A stretch of 5,239 bases of DNA from Actinobacteria bacterium UBA4719. Its GTDB lineage: Bacteria > Actinomycetota > Actinomycetes > Actinomycetales > Dermatophilaceae. The DNA is taken from the NCBI GenBank assembly GCA_002404345.1, contig DHJN01000059.1, forward strand, positions 31,905-37,143, in the 5' to 3' direction. Of this stretch, positions 1-5,239 are shown in pieces (positions within the stretch are counted from its first letter, which is position 1; the number at the start of each line of letters is the position of its first letter). A program made the position numbers and the translations under genes. The notes beneath the pieces are model-generated. The model made no database searches. It was not told the DNA's origin and saw only the letters and a program-made list of their open reading frames with translations.

Positions 1-1020
1 TACGTCAGTGGTGAGGAGTCGGCTGCGCAGGTTCGCATGCGGGCTGAACGCATCGAGGCCATGGCCAGGAACCTTTTCCTGGCAGCCGAGACCGACCTTG
101 CCACGATTCTCGGCCAGATCGCCCTGATCCAACCTGACCTCGTCGTGATCGACTCCGTCCAGACCATCGCCAGCGGTCAGGTCGAGGGCGCGGCCGGCAA
201 CGTCTCCCAGGTCCGCGAGGTTGCGGCCTCGCTGATCCAGCTGGCCAAGACCCGGGGTATCTCGATCCTGCTGGTCGGCCACGTCACCAAGGACGGCTCG
301 ATCGCCGGGCCGCGGGTGCTCGAGCACCTGGTCGACGTGGTGATCCAGTTCGAGGGCGACCGGCACTCCCGGTTGCGACTGGTGCGTGCGGTCAAGAACC
401 GCTACGGCCCGACCGACGAGGTGGGCTGTTTCGACCTGTCCGACGTTGGCATCGTCGGCCTCCCCGACCCAAGTGGTCTGTTCCTGTCCAGCCGCGACCT
501 CATCGTCCCCGGGACCTGCGTCACCGTCACGCTTGAGGGCAGACGGCCTCTGGTCACCGAGGTGCAGGCACTGCTCTCGCCCACCACAGCCCCCTCACCC
601 CGGCGCACGACCAGCGGGCTGGACGGTTCCCGGGTCGCCATGATTCTTGCGGTTCTCGACAAGCGCGCGAACGTCCCCGTCCGCCAGGCCGACTGCTATG
701 TGTCAACGGTCGGCGGCGTCAAGGTGTCCGAGCCGGCCTCGGACCTCGCGATCGCACTGGCCATGGCCAGCTCAGTGTCCGACCGAGCGCTCCCACAGGG
801 CACGGTCGCCCTGGGTGAGGTGGGTCTGGCCGGTGAGATCCGGGCCGTGACGGGCATCCCCCGTCGGCTGGCCGAGGCAGCACGCCTCGGGTTCCGTCAA
901 GCCATCGTGCCCAACGGCTCACTCGGCAACGGCCCGGCGCCAGCGGGAATGAACGTCATCGAGGTCTCCGACATCCGCCAGGCGGTCAACCTGGGGGTTC
1001 CCGCGCATGCGGAGTCATGA
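1..1020 (+). CDS. radA: DNA repair protein RadA/Sms, 5' end outside window
   Basis: RadA is a RecA-like, ring-forming ATPase/helicase that helps branch migration and processing of recombination intermediates in the cytoplasm. The reading frame is open from base 1 (YVSGEESAAQV, a family signature), so the gene continues to the left. About 339 residues are present; the N-terminal zinc finger and Walker A, roughly 120 residues, are missing only because the window starts there. Visible in order are the Walker B strand LVVIDSVQT (139-165), the RadA-specific motif as KNRYG (394-408; usually KNRFG), and the Lon-protease-like C-terminal domain (about 610-900) with STVGGVKVSEPASDLAIALA and VALGEVGLAGEIR. 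The Lon-like domain is a structural scaffold in this family, not a protease. The stop is TGA at 1018-1020. A strong hairpin follows at once, so disA is probably transcribed separately, although RadA is known to bind and modulate DisA in other bacteria. Identity is near certain. Confidence 0.97.
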   Translation, partial: YVSGEESAAQVRMRAERIEAMARNLFLAAETDLATILGQIALIQPDLVVIDSVQTIASGQVEGAAGNVSQVREVAASLIQLAKTRGISILLVGHVTKDGSIAGPRVLEHLVDVVIQFEGDRHSRLRLVRAVKNRYGPTDEVGCFDLSDVGIVGLPDPSGLFLSSRDLIVPGTCVTVTLEGRRPLVTEVQALLSPTTAPSPRRTTSGLDGSRVAMILAVLDKRANVPVRQADCYVSTVGGVKVSEPASDLAIALAMASSVSDRALPQGTVALGEVGLAGEIRAVTGIPRRLAEAARLGFRQAIVPNGSLGNGPAPAGMNVIEVSDIRQAVNLGVPAHAES

Positions 1021-1027
1021 CCCGGTC

Positions 1028-1064
1028 CCCGTGGGTCCTGCCTTGTCCCGAGGCAGGTCACGGG
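1028..1064 (+). terminator. GC-rich hairpin after radA, likely intrinsic terminator
   Basis: CCCGTG (1028-1033) pairs with CACGGG (1059-1064). Inside it, CCTGCCT (1037-1043) pairs perfectly with AGGCAGG (1051-1057) around a 7-base loop. The 13 base pairs are broken only by an asymmetric bulge (GGT against T). The hairpin starts 7 bases after the radA stop. No T-run follows, which is common for actinobacterial terminators. Its position between radA and disA fits transcription ending after radA. It could instead be an mRNA 3'-end stabiliser. Confidence 0.7.
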
Positions 1065-1099
1065 TCGGTCACAAGACCTCCCTGGGGCCCTGTGGCCGT

Positions 1100-1105
1100 T
1101 AGACT
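1100..1105 (+). promoter_or_regulatory. Possible -10 element (TAGACT) upstream of disA
   Basis: TAGACT fits the TANNNT form of housekeeping -10 boxes in actinomycetes. It lies 17 bases before the ATG at 1123, after the terminator-like hairpin that separates disA from radA, where a disA promoter would be expected. Transcription would begin near 1112, giving a leader of about 10 bases if ATG 1123 is used. I see no good -35 hexamer at 16-19 bases upstream, so the call is weak. Confidence 0.3.
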
Positions 1106-1122
1106 GCGCCCCAAGTCGATAA

Positions 1123-2259
1123 ATGCCTGACCGGCTACGGATACGACCCAGCCCGCCGAGCCCGAGGGGGCCACTGATCATCGTAGAACGAAACGACGAC
1201 GAGTTGCTGCACGAGACCCTGGCGGCAGTGGCCCCGGGGACCGAGTTGCGGGACGGGCTGGAGCGGATCCTGCGAGGGCGTACCGGTGCGCTCATCGTGC
1301 TGGGCAACGACAACGTCGTCGAAGGCATGTCGAGCGGCGGGTTTCCGCTGGATGTCGAGTTCTCCAGCACGCGACTGCGCGAGCTCGCCAAGATGGACGG
1401 CGCTATCGTGCTCGACCGCGAAGGCTCACGCATCCTGCGCGCCGCCACCCAGCTGCTGCCCGACCCTTCGATCGAGACCAACGAGTCGGGCACCCGGCAC
1501 CGCACCGCCGAGCGGGTGGCAAAGCAGACCGGTTTTCCGGTGGTCTCGGTCAGTCAGTCCATGCAGATCGTTGCGCTCTACGTGGCAAACCGACGCCATG
1601 TTCTCGAGAACTCGAGCGCGATCCTTTCCCGCGCGAACCAGGCCCTGCAGACTCTCGAACGCTACAAGGCGCGTCTGGACGAGGTCACCAGCACGTTGTC
1701 GGCGCTGGAGATCGAGGACCTGGTGACCGTCCGTGACGTCGCCTCGGTGCTTCGGCGCCTCGAGATGGTTCGGCGGATCAGCGAAGAGATCGACAGCTAT
1801 GTCATTGAGCTGGGCACCGATGGCCGCCTGCTCACCCTCCAGCTCGAGGAGCTGACCGGCGGGCTGGGCAATGACCGCGAGCTGGTGATCAGCGACTACC
1901 TCGATGCCGCCCGCAACAGTGGCACCGTCGAGCAGGTCCTGGCCGAGCTCATGAAGCTCACGTCCATCGAGCTGCTCGACCTTGGCGCGGGCGCCAAGGC
2001 CGTGGGATTCACCATCGGCGGCGACGCCCTCGACGCAGCGGTCAGCCCCCGTGGCTACCGGCTCCTGACCAAGGTGCCCCGCCTGCCGGGCGCCATCGTC
2101 GAGCGGCTGGTTGGCCACTTCGAGAGCCTTCAGAAGCTGCTCGCCGCAAGCCTGGAGGAGCTCATGGCCGTCGAGGGCGTCGGTGAGGGTCGTGCCCGTG
2201 CGGTTCGCGAGGGCCTGTCCCGACTGGCCGAGTCGAGCATTCTCGAGCGCTACGTCTGA
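1123..2259 (+). CDS. disA: DNA integrity scanning diadenylate cyclase DisA
   Basis: DisA condenses two ATP into the second messenger cyclic di-AMP and scans DNA for branched structures that inhibit this activity. The N-terminal DAC domain has [10 protein letters not shown] (about 1276-1305), the DGA motif (1396-1404) and the RHR motif in GTRHRTAER (1489-1515); both motifs line the ATP site and are intact. A helical linker follows ([22 protein letters not shown]). The C-terminal helix-hairpin-helix DNA-binding domain includes [22 protein letters not shown] near the end. The stop is TGA at 2257-2259. ATG 1123 directly follows an in-frame TAA and is the most upstream possible start, but it has no Shine-Dalgarno and gives a proline/arginine-rich extension of about 20 residues absent from M. 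tuberculosis DisA. A GAGGGGG ribosome-site-like run at 1164-1170 lies just before the point where homology begins, so the true start may be near 1174-1180. The mutY remnant starts 5 bases downstream, suggesting co-transcription. Confidence 0.96.
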   Translation: MPDRLRIRPSPPSPRGPLIIVERNDDELLHETLAAVAPGTELRDGLERILRGRTGALIVLGNDNVVEGMSSGGFPLDVEFSSTRLRELAKMDGAIVLDREGSRILRAATQLLPDPSIETNESGTRHRTAERVAKQTGFPVVSVSQSMQIVALYVANRRHVLENSSAILSRANQALQTLERYKARLDEVTSTLSALEIEDLVTVRDVASVLRRLEMVRRISEEIDSYVIELGTDGRLLTLQLEELTGGLGNDRELVISDYLDAARNSGTVEQVLAELMKLTSIELLDLGAGAKAVGFTIGGDALDAAVSPRGYRLLTKVPRLPGAIVERLVGHFESLQKLLAASLEELMAVEGVGEGRARAVREGLSRLAESSILERYV

Positions 2260-2264
2260 GCCGT

Positions 2265-2800
2265 ATGGCCGGCGTGCCCAAGGTGCCCAGTTCGCTCCTG
2301 CACCAACGGATTCTGGGCTGGTACGCACAGGAGGCCCGGGATCTTCCGTATTGGCCGCGTCGGCGCCGGGTGATGCGATCCATGCGTGGGGAGGCTGGGC
2401 TATCCACGTCGGGCGCTGCGGCTACACGCCGCGGCCGAGGCAATGCTCGAACGCCACGGCGGCGAGGTGCCCGAGGCACGCCTCGACCTCCTCGCGCTGC
2501 CGGGCGTGGGCCCGGTGCCCGGACTGCCCCGTGTACGACCTGTGCGCGTGGCAGCGCGCGGACCGGCCGGCATACGAAGGTCCGGCACGCCGTCGCCAGT
2601 CGTGGCACGGCACGGACCGGCAGTGCCGGGGCGCCATCTTGGCCGTGTTGAGGGCGACGAATGGGCCCGTCGCGGCGAACGGGGTGGAGGCCGCATGGTC
2701 CTCCGACGCCGCCCAGCGAGACCGTTGTCTCGACAGCCTGGTCACGGACGGTCTCGTGGAACCCTTGTCGCGCAAGAGATTCCGGCTGCCCGGACGCTAG
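2265..2800 (+). pseudogene. mutY: Remnant of A/G-specific adenine glycosylase MutY with two internal deletions and a frameshift
   Basis: MutY removes adenine mispaired with 8-oxoguanine or guanine. Here its protein is spread over three frames. Frame 3 from ATG 2265 gives HQRILGWYAQEARDLP (to about 2348). Frame 2 gives LAASAPGDAIHAW (2351-2389). Frame 1 gives GRLGYPRRALRLHAAAEAML and onward to LLALPGVG (to 2511). Frame 2 resumes with RCPDCPVYDLCAW (from 2513) and runs through the NUDIX-like C-terminal part (GTDRQCRGAILAVL, DGLVEPL, RFRLPG) to TAG at 2798-2800. About 178 codons remain, against roughly 290 in intact actinobacterial homologues (my recollection). Missing are the segment with the catalytic Glu (family motif SEFMLQQT), the segment with the catalytic Asp (DTNVxR), and the first of four iron-sulfur cysteines; the last three remain as C-x2-C-x5-C. 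Translation from 2265 would leave the MutY sequence near 2350 and stop at 2651. An assembly artefact is less likely but possible. The pieces are well preserved, so loss looks recent (inference). Confidence 0.9.
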
Positions 2801-3297
2801 AGCATGCGCAACATGCGGGTGTTGCCCAGCGTGTTCGGCTTGACCCGCTCGAGGTCGAGGAACTCGGCAACGCCCTCGTCATACGAACGGAGCAGCTCGG
2901 CATAGACGTCGGGGTCGGCGGCCTGCCCCACGATCGTCGAGAAACCGTGGTGGGTGAAGAAGTCCACCTCGAAGGTGAGGCAGAAGATTCGGCGCAGTCC
3001 CAGCACCCTGGCATCATCGAGCAGCGCCTCCAACAATCGACTGCCCAGGCCTCGCCGGGCGAAGTCCGGGTGCACCACCAGGGTGCGGACCTCGGCAAGC
3101 TCGTCCCACATCACGTGCAGAGCCCCGCAGCCGATGATCCGGCCGGCCACATCGGGGTCCTCGGCCACCACGAACTGTTGCAGTGCCTCGTAGTACGCAA
3201 CAGCGTCCTTGGGGGTGAGCGTGTTGCCCGCGAGCGGGCGGACCAGCTCACGGATGGAACGCACGTCACCGCCGCGAGCGCGGCGGACCTCGATCAC
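2797..3297 (-). CDS. argA: Amino-acid (glutamate) N-acetyltransferase, GNAT family, ArgA type
   Basis: This 166-residue single-domain GNAT protein resembles M. tuberculosis Rv2747, which acetylates L-glutamate (and glutamine) with acetyl-CoA, the entry to arginine synthesis. Shared signatures are GCGALHVMWDELAEVRTL (residues 56-73), the acetyl-CoA loop HPDFARRGLGSRLL (76-89), LTFEVDFFTHHGF, and the C-terminal SYDEGVAEFLDL and KPNTLGNTRML. The length is typical for this short ArgA type, which lacks the amino-acid-kinase domain of E. coli ArgA. The start is GTG (3297-3295), overlapping the TGA of the upstream LCP gene as GTGA. No clear Shine-Dalgarno is seen, so translation is probably coupled. 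The stop TAG (2799-2797) shares CTAG with the mutY stop on the other strand. The substrate is inferred from family resemblance. Confidence 0.9.
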   Translation of the reverse strand: MIEVRRARGGDVRSIRELVRPLAGNTLTPKDAVAYYEALQQFVVAEDPDVAGRIIGCGALHVMWDELAEVRTLVVHPDFARRGLGSRLLEALLDDARVLGLRRIFCLTFEVDFFTHHGFSTIVGQAADPDVYAELLRSYDEGVAEFLDLERVKPNTLGNTRMLRML

Positions 3298-4484
3298 GAC
3301 AGGTTGCCGTCCCTGATGTCGGCGAAGAGACTCCTGGCCCTCGCGTCGAGCAGGACGATCGACTGGCCGTCCGAGGTCATTCCGAAGCCGCCGGTCGCGA
3401 CCTTGTTGTGGACCCTGGACTGCCGGGTGACGAACACACCAGCCGCAAACGTCAGCACCTGCTCGGCGCTCAGGTTGGTCCCGATCCTGGGTGCCGCTGC
3501 AGACAGGATGGCGGGCAGCCTTGCCGGGCCCACCAGCTTGACGAAGTCGCCCGCAGCCTTGAGGATCAGGCCCTGGTTGGCCGACCGGCCGAAGTCGCCC
3601 CCGGCGACCGCGTGGCGCGCCCGACCGTAGGCCAGAGCCTGGCTGCCGGTGAGCTTGTTGGGGCCAGCCTTGACGTTCACATGCGAACCCGAGTCATTGA
3701 CCGCCACCGGGATGTTCAGCCGGAGCCCGCCGATTCCGTGGACGAGCAGCTTGAATCCCATGAAGCCAGTGATGAGGTAGCCCTCGACCGGAACGCCCGT
3801 CGCGGAAGCCACCGTCCGCTGGAGTGCTGCCGGGCCACCGAAGGTCAGCGCAGAGTTGATCTTGCCCCGACCTCCCGTGGCGAGCGGCACGTAGGAGTCG
3901 CGCGGAATCCCCAGGACTCCCCCGCCGCCGTGACCGTCGAAACCGACGATGTGAAGACTGTCGCCGCGCGAGTGCTCGACCACCTGACCGGGCCGGGCAT
4001 CCGAACCGACCATGAGAACCCGACGCGGGGCGCCGCCCAGGGATGGCGCGGACACTGAGACCGAAGGCCACCAGCCACCGACAACCTTCCACTTGGGCGC
4101 CCTCACCAAGAGGGTCACGTCCTTGCCCCTGGTAACCACCGCGATCCGGACGCCCTTCCACACCCCGATGGAACCGCTGACCACGACCGGCCCCGCCCCC
4201 CTGACCGGCTTGCGCTTGCCCAGGACCTTGGCAGCCGAGGGCGAAGCGGGGAAGGCGCCCCCGAAGTACAACGGCTTGATGACCGCCGCAAGCTCTGCCG
4301 ACATCCCTTTGGCCGTGAACGCCGCCGGCTTCGGCTTCGGGACCGCGGTGGTCGGCACGGCCACAGGTTTCGTGACCGCCTTGGGCGGCGAGGAACATCC
4401 AGTCAATGCCAAGGCGCCGGCCAGAAGCATAGACAGGCCAACGGAAACCACAGGGCGCGACGAAGTCAGCGGAGCAAAGGTCAT
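3294..4484 (-). CDS. LytR-CpsA-Psr (LCP) family cell-wall ligase, predicted lipoprotein
   Basis: LCP enzymes move polymers from undecaprenyl-pyrophosphate carriers onto peptidoglycan or other wall acceptors at the outer face of the membrane. Numbering from ATG 4484 (396 residues): a signal peptide ends in lipobox LTGC with lipidated Cys30, then a Pro/Lys/Ala linker (31-56), then about 95 residues I do not recognise (57-150), then the LCP domain from about 155. LCP landmarks are VLMVGSDARP, RGDSLHIVGF, GIPRDSYV, KINSALTFGG, GFMGFKLLVHGIGGLRLNIP, GSQALAYGRARH and DFGRSANQ. The Arg and Asp positions expected for pyrophosphate and metal binding are present. Most LCP proteins have a transmembrane anchor, so the lipoprotein form is less usual. 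The frame extends to a TTG at 4526, but the ATG gives a standard signal peptide and has GGTGGAGG just upstream, although with only one base of spacing. It follows clpC by about 70 bases and its TGA overlaps the argA GTG. Confidence 0.9.
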   Translation of the reverse strand: MTFAPLTSSRPVVSVGLSMLLAGALALTGCSSPPKAVTKPVAVPTTAVPKPKPAAFTAKGMSAELAAVIKPLYFGGAFPASPSAAKVLGKRKPVRGAGPVVVSGSIGVWKGVRIAVVTRGKDVTLLVRAPKWKVVGGWWPSVSVSAPSLGGAPRRVLMVGSDARPGQVVEHSRGDSLHIVGFDGHGGGGVLGIPRDSYVPLATGGRGKINSALTFGGPAALQRTVASATGVPVEGYLITGFMGFKLLVHGIGGLRLNIPVAVNDSGSHVNVKAGPNKLTGSQALAYGRARHAVAGGDFGRSANQGLILKAAGDFVKLVGPARLPAILSAAAPRIGTNLSAEQVLTFAAGVFVTRQSRVHNKVATGGFGMTSDGQSIVLLDARARSLFADIRDGNLS

Positions 4485-4505
4485 GCCTCCACCGTACTTT
4501 GCGCC

Positions 4506-4545
4506 CACCCTGCGACCGCAAATCAAGCCAAGCTGCCGCAGGGTG
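4506..4545 (-). repeat. Perfect 9-bp inverted repeat in the LCP gene leader
   Basis: CACCCTGCG (4506-4514) and CGCAGGGTG (4537-4545) are perfect inverse complements separated by 22 bases. The pair lies between the clpC stop and the LCP ATG at 4484, so an mRNA reading leftward could form this stem about 10 bases before the GGTGGAGG ribosome site. It might be an operator, a leader structure, or part of a composite terminator with the adjacent hairpin at 4547-4566. The sequence does not decide between these. If the LCP gene started at TTG 4526, half of the repeat would be coding. Confidence 0.5.
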
Positions 4546-4546
4546 T

Positions 4547-4566
4547 CGTGCCGCCGTTACGGCACG
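4547..4566 (-). terminator. Hairpin spanning the clpC stop codon, possible terminator
   Basis: CGTGCCG (4547-4553) pairs perfectly with CGGCACG (4560-4566) around a 6-base loop that contains the clpC TAA (4559-4557). Downstream on the minus strand there is only a loosely T-rich stretch (CTTGGCTTGATTT), not a clean T-run. It may reduce read-through from clpC into the LCP gene. With a 7-bp stem overlapping coding sequence, chance or codon constraint remains possible. Confidence 0.4.
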
Positions 4567-5239
4567 TCGGGAGCATCCGGAGTCTTGATCGTGTCCTGGA
4601 TGTCACTGTCCTTGATGTCGCTGTCCTGGATGTCACCGAGCGGCGCATCATCCAGCTCGGAATGCGCCGCGCCCGTGAACGTGAACGCCTCGTCCTTCTC
4701 GGCGCCGTCAGTGCCCACCACGACGATCTCTCCGGCCTTGAGCTCACCGTAGAGAATCTTCTCGGAAAGAACGTCCTCGATGTCGCGCTGGATCGTGCGG
4801 CGAAGGGGACGCGCGCCGAGCACCCGGTCGTAGCCCCGCGTAGCGAGCAGCGTCTTGGCCGCGGGCGTGAGCTCGATGCCCATGTCCTTGTCCTTCATCC
4901 GCACGTCGAGCTTGGCGATCATCAGGTCGACGATCTGGACGATCTCGGGCTCGGTCAACTGCGGGAAGACGATGATGTCGTCCACGCGGTTGAGGAACTC
5001 CGGCCTGAAGTGCTGCTTGAGCTCGTCGGTGACCTTGTTCTTCATCCGCTCGTAGCCGGTCCTGGTGTCGCCACCGGCTGCGAACCCGAGCGACTGACCC
5101 TTGGAGATGTCCCGGGTGCCAAGGTTCGTCGTCATGATGATCACGGTGTTCTTGAAGTCGACGCTCCTGCCATGGGCATCGGTCAGGCGGCCGTCCTCGA
5201 GAATCTGCAACAGCGAGTTGAAGATGTCGGCATGGGCCT
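4557..5239 (-). CDS. clpC: ATP-dependent Clp protease ATP-binding subunit ClpC, C-terminal part
   Basis: ClpC is the AAA+ unfoldase that feeds substrates to the ClpP peptidase in the cytoplasm. Only the last 226 or so residues are here; the reading frame is open to base 5239 (AHADIFNSLLQILEDGRLTD), so the gene continues to the right. The sequence is the second AAA+ module: the LLQILEDGRLTD motif, sensor-1 strand VIIMTTNLGT, the arginine-finger region HFRPEFLNRVDDIIVF, and the C-terminal small domain with sensor-2 GARPLRRTIQRDIED. The close match to actinobacterial ClpC1 continues through LSEKILYGEL and FTFTGA. The end differs: an acidic tail with DIQDSDIKDSDIQD encoded by a 15-bp tandem repeat, ending TPDAPDVP and TAA (4559-4557). 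The tail is variable across the family. Identity is near certain. Confidence 0.97.
   Translation of the reverse strand, partial: AHADIFNSLLQILEDGRLTDAHGRSVDFKNTVIIMTTNLGTRDISKGQSLGFAAGGDTRTGYERMKNKVTDELKQHFRPEFLNRVDDIIVFPQLTEPEIVQIVDLMIAKLDVRMKDKDMGIELTPAAKTLLATRGYDRVLGARPLRRTIQRDIEDVLSEKILYGELKAGEIVVVGTDGAEKDEAFTFTGAAHSELDDAPLGDIQDSDIKDSDIQDTIKTPDAPDVP
4593..4637 (-). repeat. Three tandem 15-bp repeats in the clpC 3' end
   Basis: Plus-strand units GTCCTGGATGTCACT, GTCCTTGATGTCGCT and GTCCTGGATGTCACC sit head to tail. Each differs from its neighbours at one to three positions. On the coding strand they specify a five-residue acidic unit, roughly D-I-Q/K-D-S. The period is a multiple of three, so copy-number change would keep the frame. 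The units lie in the variable, probably disordered C-terminal tail of ClpC, after the last conserved AAA+ segment. Confidence 0.85.

Noticed and set aside
1426..2328. Open frame of 300 codons on the minus strand opposite disA
   Set aside because: Antisense shadow of a clearly identified gene; no ribosome site, no recognisable domain, and composition typical of reverse frames in high-GC DNA.
2265..2651. A short intact protein of 128 codons starting at ATG 2265
   Set aside because: Only the first 28 or so residues match MutY. The rest is an Arg/Gly/Pro-rich out-of-frame product after the first deletion, not an independent gene.
2386..3630. Open frame of 414 codons on the plus strand
   Set aside because: Its first 40 or so residues are the frame-1 piece of the mutY remnant. 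The rest runs antisense through argA and the LCP gene and resembles no protein I know. It is a GC-rich chance frame opened by the mutY damage.
3694..4521. Minus-strand open frame of 275 codons inside the LCP gene
   Set aside because: Out-of-frame shadow of the LCP coding sequence, which has family motifs throughout and a good signal peptide.
4485..4526. TTG 4526 as an upstream start for the LCP protein
   Set aside because: It would add 14 residues before the signal peptide, has no ribosome site, and would place half of the inverted repeat in coding sequence. ATG 4484 gives a standard lipoprotein signal.
1..5239. Mobile elements, CRISPR arrays, tRNA or rRNA genes, phage defence genes
   Set aside because: I saw no transposase, integrase, terminal repeats, spaced direct repeats or RNA gene signatures on either strand. 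All gene space is filled by housekeeping families.

Overview
The window is a GC-rich chromosomal segment from an actinomycete. Its genes resemble those of Mycobacterium tuberculosis and, in my judgement, Nocardioidaceae-like lineages; the family placement is inference. The radA–disA–mutY set near clpC recalls the Rv3585–Rv3596c neighbourhood of M. tuberculosis, so this looks like ordinary core chromosome, with no sign of a mobile island.

Layout. Plus strand: the 3' three-quarters of radA (1-1020), a strong hairpin (1028-1064), disA (1123-2259), and a broken mutY (2265-2800). Minus strand, read from the right edge leftward: the 3' end of clpC (5239-4557), a gene for a lipoprotein-type LytR-CpsA-Psr (LCP) enzyme (start about 4484, end 3294), and an ArgA-type amino-acid N-acetyltransferase (3297-2797). 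The last two overlap by four bases (GTGA). The two gene strings converge head-on at a shared CTAG (2797-2800) that supplies both stop codons. There is no gene-free stretch over 300 bases; the longest gap, between radA and disA, is about 100 bases and is filled by the hairpin and a possible -10 element.

How the genes work together. radA (recombination intermediate processing), disA (cyclic di-AMP synthase and DNA-integrity scanner) and mutY (A:G mismatch glycosylase) form a genome-integrity group. The minus-strand genes cover protein quality control (ClpC), attachment of polymers to the cell wall (LCP) and the first step of arginine synthesis.

Main finding. mutY is a pseudogene. Recognisable MutY protein runs in frame 3, then 2, then 1, then 2, because of two internal deletions of about 130 and 220 bases (estimated from the family pattern) and one single-base loss in a G run. 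The two large deletions remove the segments that carry the catalytic Glu and Asp of the family, while the flanking pieces remain easy to recognise, which suggests recent loss. Smaller points are an unrecognised segment of about 95 residues in the LCP lipoprotein, a tandem 15-bp repeat in the ClpC acidic tail, hairpins between clpC and the LCP gene, and an uncertain disA start. I did not find a convincing undescribed system.
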